DNA from: Azadirachta indica
Lineage: Eukaryota > Streptophyta > Magnoliopsida > Sapindales > Meliaceae
Assembly: GCA_022749755.1 (NCBI GenBank)
Contig: CM040440.1
Coordinates: forward strand, 19,827,269 to 19,891,268
Direction of reading: 5' to 3'
Length of the DNA: 64,000 nt
Shown here: positions 39,690 to 52,716 of the stretch, piece after piece
Numbering within the stretch: the stretch's first letter is position 1
Layout: every line of letters starts with the position of its first letter
The notes under the pieces: model-generated
Told to the model about the DNA's origin: nothing
The model's input: only the letters and a program-made list of their open reading frames with translations
The model's database searches: none
Made by a program: the position numbers and the translations under genes

Positions 39690-40151
39690 AAGAACGAGAA
39701 TTTCCGCAAAATCTCGCTACGTTTCTGACTCCTGTGGGAATTCACCGAGACGGCCGAGGATATTAGCCCGTAAGGTTGGGCGAGGGAAAATGAGGTGTCT
39801 ATTGTGTGACCCTTCGCCATGCAGCCCCGAATGTGGGCGTGCTCGCACTATGATGTGTCCTGCGGTATGGGGATCTTCTTGGGGGAAGATGAGCATAGTG
39901 GTTTGAAAGGCAACCGCATAGCGCCTCATCTACGCCAAGCACTGCTACCCCCGTACGTCGAGAATGGCGTGCCCGCACGACGTGGTGTTATCGTGTTCTC
40001 TTTATGGGAGTCTCCTTAGCCTGGGGGAGATAGGCGTTATGGAGTGGAGCGGTATGCAGGGTAGGACCTCGATGGTCTACCAATTGAGCTGGCGAAAAAT
40101 TTTAAGATGGCCGCGTGCACGAGGACGTGCACGATTTTCGGTGGTGGAGAA

Positions 40152-40432
40152 TGTCACGGCACGAAAGATCGCATGTTGGCTGGGTGTGCTGGGGTGTGAC
40201 AACTCAAGCACATTGATGTTTCATGGTGCAAAGTCGGCTTCAGTCTCAAGGGCTATTATGTAGAGGGGACTTAGACCACCCCTACCCGAACTGGTCGGGA
40301 ACTAAAGCCGTCCTCCTGATGAGGTCAAGGTAGGCCGAAACTAGTTAAATATGCGACGGGATAACAAGACTTACCCTCGACATGGGAGTCTATGAGGGTG
40401 CCGCACGTGCCTTTTCTGCTGGGCGCGTGACA
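40152..40432 (+). repeat. Right LTR of the TRIM-like element
   Basis: 281 bp, aligned to the left LTR without gaps. It is followed directly by ATTT, matching the bases before the left LTR. Confidence 0.93.
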
Positions 40433-43400
40433 ATTTGCTGGCCTGACTACACCATTAAAAATTAACCCAACAGAACAGATTTTGAATTTTTTTTCTTTTG
40501 GGTATTTTAGTATTTCACCCTGCCGCTGCTGCTACTCATATTGGGCCCCATGGCTGTGTATTTTACTTTCATTGCTTTCTACATACGTAAGTGTATATGG
40601 GGTGGGGAAGTGGGAACAGATCCTGAGTAATCGGGAGAGGGGTCCTGGTTGGTTGGGTTGGTGGGTGAATACATGGGTTCCTGTCTTGATGCCTACATTT
40701 GTCTTTACAGAACCTTTTAGAAGCTCCACCAACAAAGTTCTGCTCTCTTACCTGTCTCTATCGTTTATCCGTCCTCCTTTGATCTCTTACTCCGCCAATT
40801 CTTTAACCGATTGAAATATTAAAAATAAATTAAACTTGAGAATACTCTCTGCCTACCTCTTTGTGATATGTAAAGCTAAATTATTTTTGTTAATTTTTAA
40901 TCAATTGAAAAATAAATAAAATTCCCCTTCTAATTTTATATAAAACTATGCAGTAACCTGATGACCTCGTCGGGTAAAACTGAAGAGTAAAGACCACACT
41001 GCCACAAGACAAGAGAGACCATTGATTATACCCATTACTCTTTTGCTCAGCCTTAGTTTAAAGTTTGTTTTGCTTTTATTTTATTTATATTTACACTTCT
41101 TTCTGTAAATTATAAGCAACGGATGTTCCTGCTTTCTTTTGTAAAGTATCTGTCTTGTTACTCTCTTTTTCTTTTTTTTCTCCCCTTCGGCTGTCAGACA
41201 ATTAAAATTTAAAAAAAAAAGTCAATTAAATTCATCTTTAAATATATAAAAAATTTAAATTCTTTAATCACGTGAGAACGAACAGTCTGCTTGCTTTTGC
41301 AGTAAAAATTTATGTCCATTTTTTTATATTTTTGAAAAAAGAAAAATAAAAAAGCCCAATGCTTCTGAAGCAAGGCTAAGCTGAAGGAATCTAAGTGGGT
41401 TTTGTTGGCTTTGTTTAAAATTCCAAGCGATGTCGTATGGTTTAACTTGCAAGGAAGAGACCAGAGAGACCAAACAGAACCAAGCGCCTCTATTCAACTC
41501 CCTGGGCTTAGAAGTCACATCGTTCCTCTCTCTCGACCAATTACCGGGCGTCGGTTGTCACGTCTTATTTATTGTTTTGGCAAACCAAAAGTCTTAAACG
41601 TTGTTTAATTCTTGCTATTCAACTACCAAATTAGCCTACAACTTTGTGGCCTTATCTTGAAGGCAACTTTGTCAATTAATTTAATTTGATTTTTATTATA
41701 TTCAGGAATTATGCCACCGAATCCATCCAAAATTCCAAGTCATCTTAACAATCATTCAATCTCTCAATTATTCGACTTCAATTTTTGTTATTTTCAGTGA
41801 TAAAGTCCATGTAATAATACTACTCATAATTAGACTTTTCAAAGCATAAAACTAAGCACAGTTGCGTGCATCTCCCCTCGCACAAGAGATTAAAAGGGCT
41901 AGCTTATCCATCTACTAAACACTGATAATAACATTACGTAAATATTAAATTAATTTGATAAAATACTTTGCTATTTGTTTTTAAAAGTATTTTATCGAAT
42001 TTAATTAAAATTAAGTTAGGACATAACTATATACTAATTAAATTAGTATTTGAGCCTTTTCTCAATAATATTAATATTTTAATGAATTTCTTTTGTAAAA
42101 TATCAAAAAAATACGAATAAATTAAAACTATTAAATATAAAATATTTTAACGTCCGGAAATAGTATATTTTCTCTTTTTCTTTTATAATTTATGTTCGCG
42201 TGTTTTGCATTGTAAAATGAAATGATAATATTACGTCTTATTATATTATTTCAAATAAATTATTGAGTGAAAATAAATAAATTAAAAAATAGTAAAGATT
42301 TTTATAATTAAAAATGTTAATGTTAGACCAATTCATTTAGAATTATATATATATATATATATATAAAAGCATAAGTACTTTTATAATTAAGAAGTTGACA
42401 TTCTTTGTGGAGCAAAATTTTTGTTCAATAATTAAAAGTCACATTCAAACTTTTAGATAATGTAATATATTCGAGAGATGAAGTTTACAATCATTTAAAT
42501 TTGTTTATAATTATTAATCAACAGTAATTATTTTCGTATAATCAAGTTTAATTTGATACATGCATGACGTTGTCTTGTCTCTGAATTGGATTTAAAAATT
42601 TTTAATCTAAGTTGGGTAACCCGGCAGCCAACGCTTATAACAAACCAAACCATATGCATCAATAATAACGCATCATTTTGATTCATTTTGGTGGCCCATC
42701 TTGTTATGATTGAACCATCTTCACCGTCCAACAACTTTTTCTCAACATTTTTCCTTTTGATAAATTTCAAGGATTTGGATCTCATCACCGTGGACTTTCA
42801 TTTAATTTTCCTAAAAGGTACTTCCGAAAGTCCCATCCAAATTATCATTAGAAGGAATTAGTTTTCCTAATTAAATTCCTGTGTTACATTTAATGTTTTT
42901 AATCTTAATTACTATCATAGAAAATAGACCATTTATTAAATAATGCACGTTTCGCAATATGAAATTACATAATCTCATAATATTGATAAAGAATGAGAAG
43001 AAAATCATAATACAATTCAATCATATGGTATCTGACATATATACTTCATCAATTATATGAAGCAAACAGCAAATTTCTACGTGGATTCTGAAAATTTTGA
43101 AAAACAATAACATAAAATAATCCTAAATGAATCAATGTATAATAAATAATAATTTAAAAAAGCTTATATAATATTATTATTATATAGTGACAAAATACTC
43201 GTGGTCCTAATTGAACAGCGAGGAATTTATTCGTCGAGTGACGAATGACGACCGTCCTCCGCCACCGCCCAAGACGCCCAGCTTTACCAAAAGCGTGACA
43301 CCGTGTCATATTTGCCACCCATTATCATTAAAGATTCTTTCTGCTTTAATTACAGAAAACACCCTCTCCCTTTCCTATAATTATGACAAACCACGTTAGA

Positions 43401-45278
43401 AGTACAGATTTATGGATGCTATTTTCAGTTCTAGTTCTAGACTATTGCGGCAACGGTTACCACTTACTAGTTCCCGTCTAATGTGATTTTTTGTTTTCAA
43501 TCGTCAAATTATAATATCTAAATGCAAATGTAACATTATTGCTACTATTAACTCATTTGCGGGACCTTTTCTTATTTATAGCCACTAGCCAACGGCTACT
43601 ACGGAGATTTAGAGCCCCATAATCTGCATTTTCTCCGGGCAATTAATTGTGCACCTACAGATTTGGTCACGAGAAAATTTGTACAGTGTGTGATCAATAT
43701 CAGATGGATCAAAATCATCCGATCACGTGGGTTTAAAGTTTTATGCAATAGATTTGAGGCTGCACATGATAATCTCTATTGATAAATGCCGCCGCTGCGT
43801 GGATTTGATTCGCTTATATTATTGCACCATCAAATTCTGGTTATATGTTGATTTTAGATGTGAAGTCCAACGTGCACACTGTATTACACTGTGGATATTT
43901 ACTTCAATGACCATATTGCCCCTCCTTAGTCCTCATGATTGTTGTGTTAATCGTGCTTCTGTATTAATTTAATCCGAAAATTGTCAGTCTTAACGAAACT
44001 CGATTAGAAAATTTGGCAGCAATCACACATGCAGAAGCCAAAGTATACCTAATAGTCAAACTTCTAGAAGGTGGAAACCCAAGTAAAAACATTTTTGAAA
44101 TACTGGACAAAAGGACAACCTTGTCATTTCAGTCCAGCCTAACATACGAATGTTTTCTTTTCTTTTTTTTTTTTTAATTCCAATTTTTAAATTTTAAAAA
44201 AATGCAAAAAGCTAAATTCTGCTAATTCGCAATTATAATTAATAAAGTGCAGTAATTACTATTAAATACAGAATCAGAAGAAGTTTTGCGTATTTTGTCC
44301 TCTGCCCACATTTTTCATTTATTTTTTATTTTTCTCTATTTGACAGTTTTCTCGCACACTATCAAAGACAGCATAAAAAGCAAGCGAAAACAGCAGAGAA
44401 AAAGTAGAGAGAGAAACAGAGTTACAGAGAAAGATCTAACAAACATGGGGTGAGAGAAAAGCAAAAGCAGCTGAAGCTGTTTTCTGATATCTGCATACCG
44501 ACACCATTAACCTCTGGCTTTGATTTTTTCATGGTAAGCTGCTTGATTCTAAACGTCCACACTGTTTCCCTTTTTTTTTTTTTTTGGGTAAAAATCCATG
44601 GCCATGTAAGCAGTTGCATGTAGCTGTGGTTTTTAGGTCCTTTATTGGTTGATCATCTTTTCGATTTCTTTTTTAGCTCAATTTTGAGTTGCGAGCTGTT
44701 TGAATTTATGGTTTAATTTATCAAATCGTATAATTGAAGTTGTTTTTCTTTCTTTTTGTTGATCTGGTAGTTGATTGTTTGCAATTTTTGTCTAACAAGA
44801 TGTGTTAATCTGTAATGCACTAAGCATGTGACCTATTTCTTTCCATTGATCAAATTCTCAATTTTTTTTTTTATTTTAAGACCTGCTCTGTTTTGATTTT
44901 ATCTTATGCCTTTGATCAGGTTATTTGTACAGCTTTTAAGAGTAGGCGTAAGTTTTATACAGCACACCATAATTTGAGTTCGATATATTGGTCAGGTAGT
45001 TGACTGATTTCTTTATCACATTCTTTAGAACCTGATCTCATTATATTCTAGCAGTTTTGACCGTCTGGAAACTGAATTATCGCATTTTGTTTGACAATAT
45101 TGGTGACTAGGTACAAGCAGTGAGAGATACAAAGCTTTATATTATCTTTCAGTGCTGAATTGGTGGGTTTATCATCATACGTATCTGGTCCTGGTTGGAT
45201 CCATTATTTGTTAGCCCAATCTTAGTACTTTTGGAGGATCAAACTTCTGTTTGATCAGAGTTAGACTTGGTTGGAACC
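40433..45278. other. Gene-free spacer and NET1 promoter/leader
   Basis: AT-rich DNA with an AT microsatellite at 42344-42365 and no supported gene to about 44300. From about 44390 the sequence looks like a transcribed leader: a purine-rich stretch with a donor at 44533/44534 (ATG|GTAAGC), and a likely leader intron ending before the start codon at 45279. The acceptor was not fixed. Confidence 0.5.
44445..44453 (+). promoter_or_regulatory. Minimal upstream ORF (ATG GGG TGA) in the NET1 leader
   Basis: A two-codon frame in the presumed first leader exon of the NET1 gene. If transcription starts upstream of it, ribosomes would meet it before the main start. Whether it is within the transcript and has an effect is unknown. 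Confidence 0.35.
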
Positions 45279-48200
45279 ATGGCTTCTGTGGCACAAGCAG
45301 ATTCTAGACGCATGTATTCTTGGTGGTGGGACAGCCATATTAGCCCAAAAAATTCCAAATGGCTTCACGAGAATCTTACAGGTATTGCTTTGTTTCTTCC
45401 AGCTTTAATTTGCATTTATTTTGAGATGGTTGCTTGTCTTAGATTTCTGTGAGAGGAACTTATCGATATTTCAAGCTGTATGCCATAGCATATTTGGATG
45501 CTCTGCTCACAATGCCTCATTATTAAATTTTCATATAACAGCATTGCATGCCCAAGTGTCCGTCCGATAGCTTTTAATCATTGGGAATATAAGGTGCTCT
45601 CATCCTCTGACAGTCTAGGCTGATGGTTCGTCACTTACAAATTCGTGTAAATTCAATCCAACTGTTTTTTCCCTCACCCTGTATCTTAGTTCAGTTATGA
45701 ATTTGAAGTTCCATTCAGGAAAGAGAGTCACTTAACATTGTTGCTCCCCAGAAAAAGGAATGAGATAACTTAAGCAACTCTGCAAAGGTGGATATTGTAA
45801 AAACAGTTAAACCTGTCTACAAATATCATAATATAGCAGCTAAAAAATTGAAACATGGATCAGGTTTAGAAATGGCAACAGGAGTTAATTTACTTTTGGC
45901 GAAAACCAAAAATCTAATTGCCTTTTGTGGCAAATGATTTGTATGTTTCCACATGCAAATGCAAACTTACCCACTTAAATCTGCGAGCTAAATGAACTTC
46001 CTATTTCATGATGATAAATAGGTGGTTCCTGAATTCCCATCTGGGATCTTCTTCATGCTTGTAAGTTTTCATTCATGATAAAGAGATGGTGAATAATCTG
46101 TATTATGAATTATTATCCTTTTTTTTTTTTTGTTGGGGATTGGCGGAATAAATTGAAGCTTCTTGATTTCAAAGTTGAATCGTCATTCACTTGCAAATGT
46201 CTGGTCAGTTGATCTCTAGGAATTCTTGGACCAGCTGTCCCCAGTTAGAGAACTGTCCATGTATTTTATGTCCTTGCAGCCTATTGAGATTGAATAATTT
46301 GTTGTAGTAAGTCACTAAATCTCTTTGGGGAAAAAAAAAAAAGGTCACTAAATCACTTGAGGGAGGAAGATATGACCTGCTGACCTATTGATTATAATTG
46401 ATTGGCATGGAATTTCAAGACCTTGAATTGATGGAGCTCGGGAGTTTATGAACTTGATCATGCTGGACTTTTTAAATTTAAATTCATTATTGTACCCTTC
46501 CTATCTTCTCCTCTTTTTTTAGTTTTTACGTGTTCAATTCCAGAACTTTAGTCACAATGTGTTCATAATTTCACCTCTCTCTGGTCTATAATTTACTGAT
46601 CTTTGCCTTTTCTCTTTAACGGCATATAATGAATCTTCTGATTCGCTATAAACATTATTTTTATGCTGGGACAGACATGGATGCCAAAGTCAAACAAATG
46701 ATCAAGCTTATTGAAGAAGATGCAGATTCCTTTGCAAGAAGGGCTGAGATGTACTACAAGAAACGCCCTGAGCTTATGAAATTGGTTGAAGAGTTTTACA
46801 GAGCATACCGTGCATTGGCTGAAAGATATGATCATGCTACAGGGGCTCTCCGCCAGGCTCATCGGACAATGGCAGAAGCATTTCCCAACCAAGTCCCATT
46901 TGCTTTTGGTGATGATTCTCCTGCAGGTTCTGCAACGGATGCTGATCCTCGTACACCTGAGCTGGGTCCAGCACGTGCATTTGTTGACCCTGATGAGCTG
47001 CAAAGTGATTCTTTGGGACTCTCTTTGTCTCATTTACATTCTCTGAAAAAAAATGGAGCATTTACTGATGAACCTGATTCTGCAACAGGCAGAAAGGGTT
47101 TGAAACAACTTAATGATTTTTTTGGATCTAGTGAAGCAGTGAGTTATGCAAAATTTGGGGAAGGGCGAGCTAGAAAAGGCCTCAGTTTTCATGATGCAGA
47201 GGAGAAAGAACGGGCTCAAAACAATGGAAGTCATGATATCAAGGCTCGGGTCCCATCTGAATCTGAGAGAGTGGGGAAAGCTGAAATGGAAATCTTAACC
47301 TTAAAGAATGCTCTTGCTAAATTAGAAGCTGAAAAGGAAGCTGGCCTACTACAGTATCGGCAGAGTCTTGAAAGACTATCCAATTTAGAGTCAGAAGTCT
47401 CTCGTGCACAAGAAGATTCCAAGGGACTTAGTGAACAAGCCAGAAAATCTGAAGCTGAAGTACAAACTTTAAAGGAAGCGCTTGCCAGAGTAGAGGCTGA
47501 AAGGGAAACTAATCTTCTTCAATACCAGCAGTGTTTGGATAAAATATATAATATGGAGAAAAATATTTCTCGTGCTGAAGCTGATGCTGGGGAACTTAGT
47601 GATCGAGCAACCAAAGCTGAAATTGAAGCTCAATCTCTAAAGCAAGACCTTGCTGAGATAGAAGCTGAAAAGGAAGCAGCTGTTGTTAAATATGAAGAAT
47701 GTTTGAAGATGATATATGACCTGGAGAACAAATTACTGCATGCTGAGGAAGACGCCAAAAGGACGAAGGAGGTAGCTGATAAAGCTGAAAGTGAAGTTGA
47801 AAGCCTAAAGCAAGCGCTTGCCAAAGTAACTAAAGAGAAGGAAGCTTTGGCTCTGCAATATCAGCAGTGCCTGGAGACAATATCAGTTCTGGAGCATAAA
47901 CTTGCACGCACGGAAGAGGAGGCCCAAAGGCTTAACTCTGAGTTAGACAATGAGATGGCAAAGTTAAAGGGTGCTGAAGAAAAGTGTCTTTTATTGGAGA
48001 GATCAAATCAGACTCTACATTCTGAGTTGGAGTCAACGGTACAGAAAATGGGGAGTCAAAGTCAAGAATTAACAGAGAAGCAGAAGGAGTTGGGGAGACT
48101 TTGGACTTGCATACAGGAAGAGCGCTTGCGATTCGTGGAGGCTGAAACTGCTTTCCAAACTTTGCAGCACTTGCACTCTCAGTCTCAGGAAGAACTGAGA

Positions 48201-51200
48201 TCTTTGGCTAACGAGCTCCAGAATAGGGCTCAAATACTAAAGGACATGGAGACTCGTAATCATTGTCTACAAGAACAAGTTGAAAAGGTCAAGGAAGAGA
48301 ACAAAGGCCTGAATGAACTCAACTTATCTTCAGCTGTGTCAATTAAAAGTTTGCAAGATGAGATTTTGAGTTTGAGAGAAACAATAGGGAAACTTGAAGC
48401 AGAAGTTGAACTTCGAGTGGATCAAAGAAATGCTCTCCAGCAAGAAATTTATTGTCTGAAAGAGGAACTAAATGAACTCAACAAGAAGCATCAGGCTATG
48501 ATGGAGCAGGTAGAATCAGTCTGCTTAAATCCTGAGAACTTTGGGTTGTCTGTGAAAGAACTGCAGAATGAGAACTCAAAGCTTAAAGAGGTCTGTGAGA
48601 GAGACAGATGTGAAAAAGTGGCTCTCTTTGAAAAGCTGGAAGTTATGGAGAAACTACTTGAGAAAAATGCCCTTCTTGAGAATTCCCTCTCAGATTTGAA
48701 TGTTGAGTTAGAAGGGGTTAGAGAGAAGGTGAAGGCTTTGGAGGAAGCCTGCCAAAATCTCTTGGAGGAGAAATCTACGCTCGTTGCTGAGAAGGACACA
48801 CTGATTTCTCAATTACAGGATGTGAGTGAAAATTTTGAGAAACTCTCACAGAAAAACAACTTTCTAGAGAATTCTCTTTTTGATGCTAATGCTGAACTTG
48901 AAGGCTTAAGGGTAAAATCAAAGAACTTAGAAGATTCATGCCTTTTGCTTGATAATGAGAAGTCCGGTCTGATCACTGAGCGAGAGAGTTTAGTTTCTCA
49001 GTTGGACATTGCTCGGAAAGCACTGGAAGATTTGGAGGAAAGCTATGCAAAATTAGAAGAGAGGTACTTGAGTCTGGAGAAAGAGAAAGAGTCTACACTT
49101 CGAAAAGTAGAAGAGCTAGAGGTTTCCTTAGATGCTGAAAAGCAAAAGCATGCTAATTTTGTCCAGTTGAGTGAAACTCAAGTGGCTGGTATGGAATCAC
49201 AAATCTGTCTTCTGCAAGAAGAAGGTCAGTGCAGGAAGAAAGCATATGAAGACGAACTAGACAAAGCTGTAGATGCTCAGATTGAGATTTTCATCATGCA
49301 GAAGTTTATACAAGATCTGAAAGAAAAGAATTTCTCTCTCCTTTTTGAGTGTCGGGAACTCTTACAGAAATCCAATTTGTCAGAGAAACTGATCTACAAA
49401 CTGGAGCATGAAAATCTTGAACAGCAGGAGGAGGTGAAATCCTTGGTTAATCAAATTAAAGCACTGAGAATGGGGCTTTATCAGTTATTAGAAACTCTAG
49501 AAATTGATGCAGACCGGAGGTGTGAAAATATGATGGAGCAAGACCAGACACTTCTAAACCATATAAGTGGCAAACTGAAACAGATACAGATCTCTCTTTT
49601 AAATGCCCTGGATGAAAATCAACTGTTAGTCATGGAGAACTCAGTTCTTATTGCACTGCTTGGGCAACTGAAACTGGAGGCAGAGAATATTGCAACAGAG
49701 AGGAACACCCTTGATGAAGAGTTTAGGATTCGGTCTGAGCAGTTCTTGGTATTGCAGAGGGAGTTCCAAAAGCTTACAGAAGTTAATGAAGAATTGAAAT
49801 TCAAAGTAGAAGATCAAGACCACAAAGAGGAAGTTTTGAAGACTGAAATGCAGAACCTGCACAGGGTACTGTTGGACTTGCAAGGGGCACACCAGAGCTT
49901 ACAAGAGCAGAACGGCAAGGTGCTTGATGAGAAAAAATCCTTGATGAAGAAAGCCTTGGACTTGCAGGAAGACAAACGTAATCTAGAAGAGGACAATTAT
50001 GCCATGTATGTTGAAACAGTGTGTCAAACTAACCTTTCTCAGATTTTCAAAGATATCATCTCTGAAAAACTAGTGCAGATAATTTATCTGAGTGAAAATC
50101 TGGAGAAACTTCATTGCATCAATAATGAACTTGAGGGGAAGTTAAGGCGGAAAGATGGGAAATTAGAAGATGTACAAATGGAAAATTTGCATCTCAAGCA
50201 GTCATTAGAGAAATTGGAGAATGAACTGATTTCAGTTAGATGTGTTACTGATCAGTTAAATTGTGAAATTGCAAACAGAGAGGATCTCTTGTCTCAGAAG
50301 GAGAGTGGGCTTTTGGCAGCAGAACAGATGCTGAGTACATTACAGAATGAGAGAACAAAGTTGCATGAAGTAGTGGAAGATCTGAAGTGCAAGTATGATG
50401 AGGCTGAGATAATACACAAGGATCAAGGAAAGCAGATACTGAAACTCTCTGAAGATTATGATCGTCAGATTAAGGAGACCAAGTGTATTCACGAGGCAAA
50501 TATGAAGTTGGAGGCTGAACTGGACAAGTTGCACAAGGAACTGGAAGAAACAAAGCACAGGGAGGAAAGCTTGAATCACGAACTGGAAAAGGGAAGAAAT
50601 GAGGCTGAATTATGGGAGACTCAGGCTATGAGATTCTTTAGTGAACTGCAAATTTCCTCAGTCTGTGAAGTATTGCTTGAAGAAAAGGCTCATGAACTTG
50701 CCAGCACATGTCAGAATCTCAAAGGCAGAAGTAATTCCAAGGATATGGAGATTCACCAGTTGAAAGAAAGGGTGAGTACCTTGGAAGGTGAAAATGGAGG
50801 ATTGAGAGCTCATTGGGCTGCATCTGTCCCCGCTGTAATTTCATTGAGGGACTGTATAAGATCTCTGGAAAATCATACTTTCAGTCAAAAGGCTGACACT
50901 GAAGAAGCAAAGGTAATGTCTGCTTATCTGATTATTGATTTTGCTCGTACCTTTAAACTGATATTAACTTTGTCTCTTTTAAACTTGATGTGTCATTAAA
51001 TCTTAATTTTCAACTGTAAATTTATATCCCCGCTTACCAATTCTATTTATGCCCATAGTCATTTACTTTCCTTTCTTCTTCTTCTTTTCTTTTTCTTAGA
51101 TAAATCTTTTTCCTTAAAACATATGTGTTCTTTGAGTTAGCACTTTGGTTCTTTGCACCGGTATTTGCTTTGCCTACTTGGTCTTCTTGTAGGATCTGCA

Positions 51201-52716
51201 TTTTTCATTTGATGATTTTGGTGGCATATATGTTTGCTCTTGCTGTTGTTCATATAGTTTTATTAGCCTACAGAGATTTTGGCAATTGTTGTTGCCTAGT
51301 CAAGTTGGGAATATGGTTTTCACTATTGTTGACCTTAATCAAGTTCATAACTCTGTTAAAAAGTTAATCTGTTTCTTTTTTGGATCTTATTCCAACCAAT
51401 ATATGGTCTACCTTTTGATGATGGAGTTTCTAATTGTTCAACTAAGCTCCATTTACTCTTGTTTCCGCTTTATCTGTAATTCATGGATTGTATTCCATTT
51501 GTTCTAGGATGCTGATTTAGTGAGTCACCGGCAACCTGAAAGCTGTCGACAAACAAGTGAAGATCAACGTGCCGGAGTGCTGGATGTTTTTACAGACTTG
51601 AAGGATTTGCAAATGAGAATCCAAGCTATTGAGAAGGCAGGAATAGAAAAAGAGAGACTTGCAATGCTAGAAACCTTAAATGCCAATACCAACCTAGAAG
51701 TTGCAGTGAGACAGATTGAAGAGTGGAAACATAGAAGCAACTCACGTCAAGAAAGGGGTCGCAAAAGTAAACATGTTGGTCGAAAATATGAACAGCAGGA
51801 ACCAGGAGATGGGGTTAGTGACAATCTTAAACAACAGAAATCAACTCCCGAAATCTCTGAAGTGGGGAATGAAGTCATGACAAAAGATATTATGCTTGAC
51901 CAGGTATCTGAGTGTTCATCCTATGGGATAAGCAGGAGAGGAACTATGGAAGCTGATGATCAGATGCTTGAGTTATGGGACACTACCAACAAGGGTAGCA
52001 TCATTGATCTGAAGGTTGGAAAGTCGCAGAAAGTGTCTGGCACACCAACCAATTATCATCAGTTGAAAGCATTGAAACAACAGAACAGTAAAAGTCCCTC
52101 TGTAGAATCACTGATCGAGAAGGAGTTGGGGGTGGACAAATTAGAGATCTCTAAGAGATATTCGGAGTCTCAGAAAGAGGGAAGCAAGAGGAAAATTCTT
52201 GAAAGACTTGATTCTGATGCACAAAAGTTGACAAACCTTCAAATCACCGTGCAAGATTTAAAGAGGAAAGTTGAGATTTCAGAGAAGGGAATAAAGGGAA
52301 AAGGAATTGAATATGATACAGTTAAGGAGCAGTTGGAAGAAGCTGAAGAGGCCATTGTGAAGCTGCTTGATGTCAATCGAAAATTGATTACAAATATTGA
52401 AGATGTTTCCTCCTCTTTTGAAGGAAAATCTGCCATAGAGTCGGATGATAGCAGCAGTGTCAGAAGGCGCAGAATTTCGGAGCAGGCGCGCAGAGGATCT
52501 GAAAAAATTGGGCGGTTGCAGTTGGAGGTGCAGAAATTACAGTTTTTGCTGATGAAAATTGATGATGAAAAAGAAAGTCGAGGAAGAACCAGAATCACAG
52601 AGAGAAAAACAAGAGTTCTCCTGCGGGACTATCTTTATGGTGGGACAAGAACCAGCCAGAAGCGAAAGAAGGCACATTTCTGTGCATGCGTGCAACCTCC
52701 TACCAAGGGAGATTGA
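45279..52716 (+). CDS. NETWORKED 1-type actin-binding coiled-coil protein
   Basis: NET1 proteins bind actin filaments and link them to plasma membrane and plasmodesmata. Coding exons: 45279-45381, 46675-50912, 51508-52716; phase 1 then 0; 1,849 aa. The N-terminal NAB (KIP1) domain is intact, with [18 protein letters not shown] in exon 1 and [31 protein letters not shown] and [11 protein letters not shown] in exon 2. The rest is nearly continuous coiled coil. Residues 236-459 form four exact 56-residue repeats. The C-terminus holds the NET1-typical tail with [20 protein letters not shown] and a basic Cys-containing end [16 protein letters not shown]. The two-exon entry with the intron after the first 34 codons is typical of the family. 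NET1A/B/C/D is not assigned. Confidence 0.95.
47277..47948 (+). repeat. Four coding 168-bp (56-aa) repeats in NET1
   Basis: Residues 236-459 divide into four 56-residue units without gaps. Each opens K(A/S)E.E...LK and has an aromatic YxxCL/S core at about position 27-31. 56 residues equal eight heptads, so the coiled-coil register is kept through the array. Confidence 0.9.

Larger units (their letters stand above)
39395..40432 (+). mobile_element. TRIM-like non-autonomous LTR retrotransposon
   Basis: A complete 1,038-bp element. Two direct LTRs of 281 bp (39395-39675 and 40152-40432) both start TGTCACG and end CGTGACA. Two bases after the left LTR is a primer-binding site, TGGTATCAGAGC, complementary to initiator methionine tRNA. 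A purine-rich tract (about 40140-40151) precedes the right LTR. The flanks share ATTT (39391-39394 and 40433-40436) as a likely short target duplication. The 476-bp interior encodes no gag or polymerase, so it must depend on proteins from another element. It is clearly more GC-rich than its flanks. Confidence 0.93.

Noticed and set aside
39625..40263. Several frames inside the LTR element
   Set aside because: They reflect high GC content of the TRIM-like element; none resembles gag, protease or polymerase, and they cross LTR boundaries.
39395..40432. Cassandra-type TRIM with 5S rRNA promoter in its LTRs
   Set aside because: The primer-binding site fits, but I see no 5S rRNA-like sequence in either LTR.
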